From contig NZ_CP070982.1 in assembly GCF_018417595.1 (NCBI RefSeq), forward strand, positions 3,895,001 to 3,959,000: a DNA stretch of 64,000 bases, in the 5' to 3' direction. This document shows, piece by piece, positions 49,920 through 56,704 of this stretch. Position 1 is the first letter of the stretch. Each line of letters opens with the position of its first letter. The notes beneath the pieces were generated by a model, which was not told the DNA's origin, searched no databases, and saw nothing but the letters and a program-made list of their open reading frames with translations. The position numbers were made by a program, and so were the translations under genes. Source of the DNA: Pseudomonas entomophila (GTDB lineage Bacteria; Pseudomonadota; Gammaproteobacteria; Pseudomonadales; Pseudomonadaceae).

Positions 49920-52073
49920 ATGGATATCGACATCCTAGTAACAAGCGACAGAATAAATAGCGACCCACTAGCCCGAGACTTCATTACTCATATTCGCACA
50001 CACACCGCAGAGCTCAACCTCGAAGACGCAGCCCTTTACTACGACTTCCCAAGCTATTCCGATTACGAAACCATTACTCATAAGCCAGACGCATTACTAA
50101 TCAGTAAAAACCACGGAATAATTGCCTTCCGCTTTATAACCGGAAATCAAGCAGAGCGACTTCCAGTCCCACAAATAGAAGAAACAACTGAGTCACTCAA
50201 TCAATTCTGTAGCATTCTCTTCGGCAGACTCCTAAAGAGTAAAGCTCTACGACAAAATCGAAACTCTCTAGCATTAGAAATTGTACCAGTAATCTATTGT
50301 GACTCATCTAGCGCCGACCGTATTTTCGAAGGAGGCGAATGTGAAATAGTCAACTCAACCTCCGCATTCCGAGAGCTACTAGAAGGTCTACTCACAGATC
50401 AGCCATTGAGCTCTGAGCAATTACAGGAAACCAGATCCGTAATAGAAGGCGCCAAAGCACTCACACGAAGTAACAGCCGAACTGTTGACGACCCAGAACA
50501 GCATCGCGAAGCATACGCCCTTTCCAACTTAGAAGCCGAAATCGCCAACTTTGATCAAAAGCAAAGACGAGCTGCACTGGTAACTGTAAACGGCCCTCAA
50601 AGAATCAGAGGACTAGCTGGGTCTGGGAAGACTGTAATTTTAGCCATGAAAGCTGCCCATTTACATATGAGCAGACCTGAGGATACGATTCTAGTCACCT
50701 TTTTCACTAAAAGCCTACGCTCTCCAATCAAAAATTTAATCACAAAATTCTTTAGACACTTTACCGAGGTTGATCCAGACTGGAGCAAAATCAACATTCG
50801 TCACGGCTGGGGAGGCTCCAACATACATGGAACCTACTACGATGCCTGCAAGAGAGCTGGAAAAATCCCTCTCAACTTTGGAACGGCACGATCTTCCGCA
50901 CCAACTGGAGTCGAACCATTCCAGCATGCATGCACAGAACTAATATCAAGCGGCTTAGTCCAACCATACTACGATCACATCCTGATTGATGAAGGCCAAG
51001 ACTTCCCTACCGCATTCTATCAACTGTGCTATCTACTAACAAAAGGTGATAGAGACAAGAAGAACATCGTCTGGGCATATGACGAACTACAGAATATTCT
51101 CAATGTTAAAATGCCTTCTTCAGAGGAACTCTTTGGCATTGATGAACAAGGAGAACCTTGCATATCTCTTGATCGGGCCGCATCGAGCCTTCCACCTGGA
51201 GCAGTTAACGATACTGTTTTAAGCAAATGCTATAGAAACCAAAGAGAAGTTTTATTAACCGCACATGCGCTGGGCTTCGGCCTTTATTCTGAAATAGTTC
51301 AATTACTAGAAAGCCCAGACCACTGGAGAGATGTGGGCTATGAAGTGGAGGCCGAAGCCTTTCAAACTGGTGAAAGAGTTGACATTGTAAGGCCAGAGCG
51401 TAACAGCCCTGTATCACTGCAGGGAGAACATTTACCACGATTAATTGATTACCACTCCGCTTCAACCTTTGAAGACGAGATAAATTGGGTTGTGAATGAC
51501 GCCAAAGCATTTCTCCAAGGCGGGCTTTCTGCCGAAGACATCATCGTAATCGCTCTCGACGACAGGAACGCAAGGGCATACTTTAAGCGATTATCAGCCA
51601 GCTTTGCCGAGGCAGGAATATCCACTAACAATATTCACGCCGACCCTTATTCAGAGCCACCCTTTACCATAAAGAACAAGATCACACTATCTACAGTTTA
51701 TAGAGCCAAGGGTAACGAAGCAGCCGTCGTATATATCGTCGGAGCTGACGCTATTTCATTACGCCATAGAAGTGAGCGAAATAAGCTTTTTGTAGCTTTC
51801 ACTCGAACAAAAGCATGGCTTCGTGTAACTGGATGTCAAGGATCGACCATAGAAATAGGAAGAGAAATTGACCTTGCGTCGGAAAACTTCCCTCACCTCC
51901 GCTTTACAATGCCAGATCTATCCCAAATGAATCTCATCCAACGAGATATGAGTGAGAAGGCTGTAAGAGCCAGAGTTATACGAATGGAATTTATTTCCAG
52001 ATTGCGCGAAGAAGGCTTTGCAGACGACGAAATCGAGGAACTACTGACAGTCCAGGAAAACAAAAATGACTAG
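49920..52073 (+). CDS. SF1 (UvrD-like) helicase with N-terminal nuclease-like domain, putative defence gene
   Basis: 717 residues from the ATG at 49920 (GGAG 11 bases upstream; a GTG at 49908 overlaps that site). The first ~200 residues look like a NERD/PD-(D/E)xK-type nuclease fold (Asp57 in KPDALLISKNHGIIAFRF), but the usual E-x-K after the second strand reads A-F-R, so it may be inactive. Then come SF1 motifs: Walker A GLAGSGKT (231-238), ILIDEGQDF (DEGQD 357-361), KCYRNQ, STVYRAKGNEAAVVYIVG and LFVAFTRTKAWLRVTG. Base composition is unlike the neighbours (23 G+C in the 60 bases at 51661-51720, against 44 of 60 at 47041-47100), so it was acquired by transfer. Overlaps the DUF2290 gene by 8 bases. 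Confidence 0.85.
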   Translation: MDIDILVTSDRINSDPLARDFITHIRTHTAELNLEDAALYYDFPSYSDYETITHKPDALLISKNHGIIAFRFITGNQAERLPVPQIEETTESLNQFCSILFGRLLKSKALRQNRNSLALEIVPVIYCDSSSADRIFEGGECEIVNSTSAFRELLEGLLTDQPLSSEQLQETRSVIEGAKALTRSNSRTVDDPEQHREAYALSNLEAEIANFDQKQRRAALVTVNGPQRIRGLAGSGKTVILAMKAAHLHMSRPEDTILVTFFTKSLRSPIKNLITKFFRHFTEVDPDWSKINIRHGWGGSNIHGTYYDACKRAGKIPLNFGTARSSAPTGVEPFQHACTELISSGLVQPYYDHILIDEGQDFPTAFYQLCYLLTKGDRDKKNIVWAYDELQNILNVKMPSSEELFGIDEQGEPCISLDRAASSLPPGAVNDTVLSKCYRNQREVLLTAHALGFGLYSEIVQLLESPDHWRDVGYEVEAEAFQTGERVDIVRPERNSPVSLQGEHLPRLIDYHSASTFEDEINWVVNDAKAFLQGGLSAEDIIVIALDDRNARAYFKRLSASFAEAGISTNNIHADPYSEPPFTIKNKITLSTVYRAKGNEAAVVYIVGADAISLRHRSERNKLFVAFTRTKAWLRVTGCQGSTIEIGREIDLASENFPHLRFTMPDLSQMNLIQRDMSEKAVRARVIRMEFISRLREEGFADDEIEELLTVQENKND

Positions 52074-52767
52074 GGAAGATGTCATCACAGGAATAGCAAA
52101 TGCTTGGCGAATAGCAGAGAAATTAACTATATCAGAGATATTCTCAAACCCTGCGCCGCTGCCCATCAACCACGAATTTCGCGACATCATTCTATCCCCT
52201 CAAGCAACATACATTGACGTCTACAACAAGGCATTGAAACTCTCACACTACAACATCTTACTCTCGGACTATTCATTCTTCCAGTTCAGCATCGAGGGTG
52301 AGAACAATGTCCGATACGCATTTTATCCCAACCCTTACGTATCTAATGGAGATGAGTACCACAACTGGTTTGAAAGCCGCCAAGAGATGGTGCAGGCAGG
52401 AATGCTAGGTCACGAAGAGTTCCTATCATTATTATCAGACAAAGTTGGAATAGGTTCAGTGCCACTCTTACGATATGAAAACGCACCAGCTCAGAGAACC
52501 AAATTCCATCATCCTTGCTCACATTTTCACATTGGATTTCATTCAGAAAACAGGTGGGCCGTTAGACGCTTACTTACACCAAGTGCTTTCGCGCTTCTAG
52601 TCTACAAACATTATTATGGAGCAAATTGGCGCACAGCTGGCGATGATGATGACGCGCATGTCAGCAACTCCCTTGAACGCATCCTTATTGATGAAAAAAC
52701 TCGATGCAACATCATTCATGACGATTTATTCGACGCCATTGAGGAAAGAACCTTTTACTTCGGGTAA
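52066..52767 (+). CDS. DUF2290 domain-containing protein, partner of the helicase
   Basis: 233 residues. The pattern RYAFYPNPYVS, then FHHPCSHFHIGFHSENRW and LTPSAFALLVYKHYYG, fits DUF2290 as I remember it. A conserved-looking His-rich stretch (HHPCSHFHIG, residues ~145-155) could be a metal-binding or catalytic site, for example of a nuclease. No membrane segment or signal peptide. Its ATG lies inside the end of the helicase gene (ATGACTAG), so both are translated from one AT-rich transcript and very probably act together. The function is unknown; a role in phage defence is inferred from the company it keeps. Confidence 0.78.
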   Translation: MTREDVITGIANAWRIAEKLTISEIFSNPAPLPINHEFRDIILSPQATYIDVYNKALKLSHYNILLSDYSFFQFSIEGENNVRYAFYPNPYVSNGDEYHNWFESRQEMVQAGMLGHEEFLSLLSDKVGIGSVPLLRYENAPAQRTKFHHPCSHFHIGFHSENRWAVRRLLTPSAFALLVYKHYYGANWRTAGDDDDAHVSNSLERILIDEKTRCNIIHDDLFDAIEERTFYFG

Positions 52768-52820
52768 CCCAAACGACCATCTCTAAAGAGCAGTAATAAA
52801 TCGTATTTATTCTAACGGAC

Positions 52821-52850
52821 GCCTCCACAGGCCTAGAGCCATGTGGAGGC
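52821..52850. repeat. inverted repeat after the helicase/DUF2290 operon
   Basis: GCCTCCACA (52821-52829) pairs perfectly with TGTGGAGGC (52842-52850). It lies about 55 bases after the DUF2290 stop and could end the operon, though no T-run follows. Confidence 0.55.
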
Positions 52851-52975
52851 AAACTGGAAGGATAAAATGGCAACAAATCAGATTCTCCCTCTTCCTTGTA
52901 GTCCATTTCCCAAATATCCTCCTACAGTCACATTTCCGTTGCGGCTGCTTCGACATGAATCTAGTCTCGGTAAGT

Positions 52976-53163
52976 CGCTGAAATCAGCGATCGGCTTTGA
53001 CAGGCCGCCACGGTTAATTGCATGCAGCAAGCCCTTATGGCTGCTGTACGTGCGGGCACGCTTGCGTGCGCCGGAGCTTGCAATTTCCGCCGGTCTGTCA
53101 ACCCACGTACAGCAGCCACCCTTCTGTTTGACAGCAGGCAGGTGGCCGCACCACCAAAGGGAA
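52976..53163 (+). promoter_or_regulatory. highly structured leader (candidate cis-acting RNA) before the DUF6124 gene
   Basis: Several precise pairings stand in a row: CGCTGA/TCAGCG (52976-52981 with 52984-52989); TTGACAGGCCG with CGGTCTGTCAA (52997-53009 with 53089-53101, one or two mismatches); AATTGC and GCAAGC (53016-53032) with GCTTGCAATT (53076-53085); GCACGC/GCGTGC (53056-53069); a perfect 15-base pair TGGCTGCTGTACGTG (53038-53052) with CACGTACAGCAGCCA (53104-53118); and GGTGG/CCACC (53141-53155) just before the ribosome site AAAGGGAAG. The 15-base pair crosses the TTGACAG pair, so they form either a pseudoknot or two exclusive states. Protein frames through this region have no domain. 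I recall similar stretches before small Pseudomonas genes. Confidence 0.65.
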
Positions 53164-53169
53164 GTTGCT

Positions 53170-53415
53170 ATGTTAAAGATCGTTCCAGATCCACCCCACA
53201 ACCACCACTCCCTCGAAGACACCATCATCCAGGCCACCGAGTACGCCCTCTGCGCGCAGACCGTGGCGCATCAGGCTGTTCTGCTGCATCCCAAGTCGCC
53301 CGTGTCGATTCTGGTCATGGCCGCGATGCATGAAATGGAGGCGCTGCGGGTGCTGCTCGAATCGGCGTTGATTCAGGTGCAGATGCCGCAGGTGGAGCCT
53401 CGGACGTTGCATTAA
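53170..53415 (+). CDS. DUF6124 family small protein
   Basis: 81 residues, start MLKIVPDPP behind AAAGGGAAG. The pattern SLEDTIIQATEYALCAQTVAHQA, then VSILVMAAMHEMEALRVLLESAL, is a two-helix unit found in many small Pseudomonas proteins (DUF6124). The function is unknown. A longer frame reading into it from 52843 crosses the structured leader and is not thought to be translated. Confidence 0.8.
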   Translation: MLKIVPDPPHNHHSLEDTIIQATEYALCAQTVAHQAVLLHPKSPVSILVMAAMHEMEALRVLLESALIQVQMPQVEPRTLH

Positions 53416-53563
53416 GGTGTTAGCCATAGGTTGCCTGGGCTGGCCTCATCGCCGGCAAGCCGGCTCCCACAGGGGATCGGCGTGGCTGCGCGGCAGATGC
53501 TGTGTAGCTGATTGCTGGACTACCTGCTCGCCCAGGCACCGATCATTTCAGGGAGATTGAGCC

Positions 53564-53833
53564 ATGAGCACAGACGACACCACGCCCCACACCACCGTGG
53601 GCAAGACCAAGTTCTACCAGGGTGAAAAGCATACCGACCCGCTGTTCTGCATCGAACCCGGCATCCCTTGCCAGCACGCACGGGAACAGGCTTCGGAGTT
53701 GATGGGCTGCGTGTGCGACCTGACCATCACCGGGATCATGGAGGAAAAGCCTCAGCTGATCTGGGCATCGTATTACCTGAGCGCGCTGGCCAAGGCGCTG
53801 ATGGATGATGCGGAGTTGGGGATGAAGCATTAA
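53564..53833 (+). CDS. DUF3077 family small protein
   Basis: 89 residues. The pattern PLFCIEPGIPCQHAREQASEL and then IWASYYLSALAKALMDD matches DUF3077, small Pseudomonas proteins with unknown function often encoded near DUF6124 genes. Ribosome site GGGAGA upstream. Both small proteins share the sequence of a short opening, an amphipathic helix and a second helix, so they may be distant relatives or partners. Confidence 0.8.
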   Translation: MSTDDTTPHTTVGKTKFYQGEKHTDPLFCIEPGIPCQHAREQASELMGCVCDLTITGIMEEKPQLIWASYYLSALAKALMDDAELGMKH

Positions 53834-53880
53834 GGGGTTGTTCTTTCGAGGGGTTTGACGAAAGAGTCGCAGCGCCTCGG

Positions 53881-54100
53881 AGATCAAGCGCCGCCCGCGC
53901 GGCGCATCGCGGATGAATCCGCTCCTACATTCGTTGCAACGTGCCGCATCTGTCAGACCATGGCTGCCTGCCTTGGCGCCAGCCGAAATACCGCGTCGTA
54001 CAAACAAGGCGAACAACCATGGCCTATCAGGCATGGCCACGTTGCAACAGATGTAGGAGCGGATTCATCCGCGATGCGCCGCGCGGGCGGCGCTCGATCT
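53881..54100. repeat. long inverted REP repeat
   Basis: The 63 bases at 53881-53943 are repeated in inverse at 54038-54100 with 3 mismatches (arms contain GCGCCGCCCGCGCGGCGCAT, GGATGAATCCGCTCCTACAT and GTTGCAACGTG). A spacer of 94 bases holds no gene. It fills most of the 446 bases between the DUF3077 gene and the antitoxin gene. Much longer than the usual REP pair. Confidence 0.85.
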
Positions 54101-54188
54101 GATGGGCGCCACAAGGCTATTGGCAGGCGAGCCTACTCCTGAAAGGCCGCATCGGGCTTTACTGCATTCAGTCCGAGCTTTTCGTTTA

Positions 54189-54222
54189 TTGCGATTTTCG
54201 ATTATTTCGAATATACATTCGA
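54189..54222 (+). promoter_or_regulatory. promoter and palindromic operator of the antitoxin-toxin operon
   Basis: TTGCGA (54189-54194), 17 bases, TATACA (54212-54217) forms a good -35/-10 pair. A perfect palindrome TCGAAT-ATAC-ATTCGA (54207-54222) covers the -10, the expected place for an autorepressing antitoxin to bind. The TIS of the antitoxin gene lies about 55 bases downstream. Confidence 0.75.
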
Positions 54223-54279
54223 CTCAGGCTATCGCCCCCTTGTACAGCCCCTACCCTCGATACCCCTCCGGAGAAGACA

Positions 54280-54747
54280 ATGACTACCGCCGACCTTTCT
54301 CACAAGCTGCTGCCTGACGAGCATGAGATTGCCGCAGCCGTCGAATCCAGCCGCACCCTGGCCGCCTTTCTTTCGACAGCCTCGCAAACTCAACGGATCG
54401 AGCTGCTCAACGAAGACAACCAGCGCCAGGTCGTCGAGGTGCCTACCTTTGCACTGCGTCTGTTCGGAGAAATCCTCAGCGAGCTGGCACTGGGCAACGC
54501 TGTCAAAGTCGTGCCAATCCACGCCGAGCTAACCACCCAGGAAGCGGCCGACCTGCTCAACGTATCGCGTCCGCACCTGGTGAAACTGCTGGACGATGGC
54601 TTGATTCCTCACACCAAGACGGGCCGTCATCGCCGGGTCAAATTCGCAGATCTGGTGGGTTACAAGGACAAGCGCGACGAGGCGAGCCGTGCGGCGATGG
54701 ACGAACTGGCGGCCCAAGCCCAGGCGTTAAGGATGGGCTACGAATGA
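54280..54747 (+). CDS. HTH (excisionase-type) antitoxin of a PIN toxin-antitoxin pair
   Basis: 155 residues. The C-terminal half is a MerR/excisionase-like DNA-binding domain (LTTQEAADLLNVSRPHLVKL, IPHTKTGRHRRVKFADLVGY). The N-terminal half is helical, with no named domain, and may neutralise the toxin. The start is behind GGAGAAGACA. Its stop overlaps the toxin start by ATGA, so the pair is coupled. A palindrome over the promoter is its likely autoregulatory site. Confidence 0.85.
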   Translation: MTTADLSHKLLPDEHEIAAAVESSRTLAAFLSTASQTQRIELLNEDNQRQVVEVPTFALRLFGEILSELALGNAVKVVPIHAELTTQEAADLLNVSRPHLVKLLDDGLIPHTKTGRHRRVKFADLVGYKDKRDEASRAAMDELAAQAQALRMGYE

Positions 54748-55319
54748 AGCACTCTTCCTTCACAGCCCTGTACGACGCCAATGTCCTCTACCCCGCAATA
54801 CTGCGCGACCTCCTCATGAACCTTGCGCTAACCGGCGTGTACCGCGCTCGCTGGTCGGCCAGGATTCATGACGAATGGAAGCGCAATCTGCTACTGAATC
54901 GCCCGGACCTTACCCAAGAGCAACTGGATCGCACCTCTGGCCTGATGGATGCAGCAGTACCCGACGCACTGGTCAGCGATTACGAAGCACTGGTGAGCGG
55001 TCTGGACCTACCGGATGAAGACGACCGCCATGTCCTTGCTGCCGCCATCAAAGGTAACGCTTCGGTGATCGTCACCTTCAACCTCAAAGACTTTCCTGAC
55101 ACTGCGCTTCGTGGTTTCGATATCGAAGCGCTGCATCCCGATGATTTCATCGCCGACCTGTGGGACCTGGACAAGGCAGCGGTACTTGAAGCCGTCCAGC
55201 GACAACGGCAGTCGTTGAAGGATCCACCTCAAAGCGTCCAGATGTATCTGGACAAGCTGCTCCAGCAGAAGCTGCCTGAAGCGGTAAAACTGCTTTCCGG
55301 GTTCAAGTTCCTGCTCTGA
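54744..55319 (+). CDS. PIN-domain ribonuclease toxin
   Basis: 191 residues. PIN acidic residues: Asp in FTALYDANVLYPA, Glu in ARIHDEWKRNLL, Asp in LDLPDEDDRHVLAAA, and VTFNLKDFP. This group has a C-terminal helical extension of about 60 residues (VLEAVQRQRQSLKD, LDKLLQQKLPEAVKLLSGF) absent from short VapC toxins. A single-strand RNase that should cut tRNA or mRNA when free of its antitoxin. Confidence 0.85.
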   Translation: MKHSSFTALYDANVLYPAILRDLLMNLALTGVYRARWSARIHDEWKRNLLLNRPDLTQEQLDRTSGLMDAAVPDALVSDYEALVSGLDLPDEDDRHVLAAAIKGNASVIVTFNLKDFPDTALRGFDIEALHPDDFIADLWDLDKAAVLEAVQRQRQSLKDPPQSVQMYLDKLLQQKLPEAVKLLSGFKFLL

Positions 55320-55326
55320 TGCACAA

Positions 55327-55343
55327 GGGCTGCGCAGCAGCCC
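55327..55343 (+). terminator. possible terminator hairpin after the toxin gene
   Basis: GGGCTGC (55327-55333), loop GCA... GCAGCCC (55337-55343). A stable stem directly after the stop codon, but without a T-run, so its role is uncertain. Confidence 0.45.
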
Positions 55344-55458
55344 CGGCAAGGGTACATGATGCTGAAATCTGGGGTCGCGTTGTAGCCGGACATGTCGTCC
55401 GGCAATGTGAGCAATTCAAAGTCGACCTTCATCGGTGTTCGCCTGCCCTGAACGTCTA

Positions 55459-56622
55459 TCAGCGCTTGCCCAGCATCGCCTGGCGCTCCCGCCAGATCTC
55501 CTGCACGAACGGATCGGTCACGCCATACAGGCCATGCCCCCGGCGAATGATCAGGTTCGCCGCCAGCAACTCATTGGCCACCGGCTGGATCTCCTCCACT
55601 CGCACTTCACGCCCCACGAACGTCGAATACTCGCCCGCCGCCTCGCTGGAAAACACGCCCCGCGTCTCGCCATCCACGGAGGCGATCCGGGCGAAAATGG
55701 CCTGGGCCAGCACGCCCAGTTCCTCGACCTTCATCAGTTCCAGGTCGGCCGCCGCCGAGCGCAGCGTGGCCGCGATCACCGGCAGCACCACATCCGCCCC
55801 GGAACCGAGGCTGGGCGAGTGAATCAACTGCCGCAGGGCACGGATGAACTCTTCAGGCCGGCTGCCCAGTGTCTTGAACGCCTCGGTCGCCACCTCCAGC
55901 GAGGGCAGGTTGTCGAGGCCATCTGCGGCGAGCCGCTGGAGCCAGAACGCGACATAGCCCTCGTCAAGCACCGGATAGGCCACGTTGGTGGCGCCGGCAA
56001 ACGCCTGGTTACGCCGGGCGGTCAGCTCGTTGACCATGGCCCGGTGCGAGCCGGTGCCGATGAACAGGAAATGCCCAGGCGTCGCGGGCCTTGGGTTGAT
56101 GGCGTCACGCGCAGCCTTCAGGGCCAGCATCATCTGCTGCCCGTCTTCTGTGGTGATGGCATGCTGCACTTCGTCGACGATCAGCACGACAGTCGCCTTG
56201 GCTTGGTCCACCGCTTCGCTCAGCGCTTCGGCGAGTGTCACGCCGCCTGCTTCACCCAGGGTATCGAGGTTGAAGCCGAACTTGAAACCGGCCATCTCCA
56301 CCTCGGCGCCACGCACGCGCTTGAGACGCTGCATGAACGACGAGGTCGGTGTCTGCAGTTCGAGCAGGGCTTTGCGCACGGCAGCCAGAACAAGCTTCAC
56401 CGGGCTTGTCTGGGTGTCGCTCCACAGGTCGACGTAGATCACCAGTGCGCCCTGTGCCTCCAGGGCCGGGATCAGATCGTTCTTGAGGAAGGTAGTCTTG
56501 CCCGTCCGGCGCAGGCCTGACAGGAACAACCCGGAACGCAGGCCGATATCCAGTGCCGAGGGCTTGAGCAGTTGCCTGGCCATATCGGCCGCCAGTTCCG
56601 GACGCAGGAAAATGTCAGCCAT
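55459..56622 (-). CDS. AAA+ ATPase (ATP-binding protein with winged-helix-like C-terminus)
   Basis: 387 residues, start MADIFLRPEL with AGGA upstream. Walker A GLRRTGKTTF, Walker B TVVLIVDEVQHA, sensor-like Thr/Arg in HFLFIGTGSHRAMVNEL; a helical lid and then a C-terminal segment (EELGVLAQAIFARIASVDGE, NELLAANLIIRRGHGLYGVT) that looks like a winged helix. It resembles archaeal-type/STAND-like ATPases of unknown role found singly in bacteria. The frame is open upstream of the chosen start but would run through the promoter palindromes. No partner gene is adjacent on the same strand. Defence, mobile-element or toxin-related function is possible and unproven. Confidence 0.8.
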   Translation of the reverse strand: MADIFLRPELAADMARQLLKPSALDIGLRSGLFLSGLRRTGKTTFLKNDLIPALEAQGALVIYVDLWSDTQTSPVKLVLAAVRKALLELQTPTSSFMQRLKRVRGAEVEMAGFKFGFNLDTLGEAGGVTLAEALSEAVDQAKATVVLIVDEVQHAITTEDGQQMMLALKAARDAINPRPATPGHFLFIGTGSHRAMVNELTARRNQAFAGATNVAYPVLDEGYVAFWLQRLAADGLDNLPSLEVATEAFKTLGSRPEEFIRALRQLIHSPSLGSGADVVLPVIAATLRSAAADLELMKVEELGVLAQAIFARIASVDGETRGVFSSEAAGEYSTFVGREVRVEEIQPVANELLAANLIIRRGHGLYGVTDPFVQEIWRERQAMLGKR

Positions 56623-56646
56623 GGGTTTATCCTGAATTATTAGATT

Positions 56647-56681
56647 CCAATAATTATTGGCCTGGAATAATTCCGTGTAAA
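56647..56681 (-). promoter_or_regulatory. promoter of the ATPase gene with two palindromes
   Basis: On the - strand: -35 TTTACA (56681-56676), 17-base spacer, -10 AATAAT (56658-56653), about 30 bases before the start codon. Two perfect palindromes overlap it: CCAATAATTATTGG (56647-56660) over the -10 and GGAATAATTCC (56664-56674) in the spacer. This is a strong picture of a repressed promoter. Confidence 0.7.
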
Positions 56682-56704
56682 GCCACAGTGGCTTGCGCAT
56701 CACC

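Noticed and set aside
52843..53169. Upstream extension of the DUF6124 frame
   Set aside because: The extension reads through the structured leader; the short start at 53170 has the ribosome site and fits the family length.
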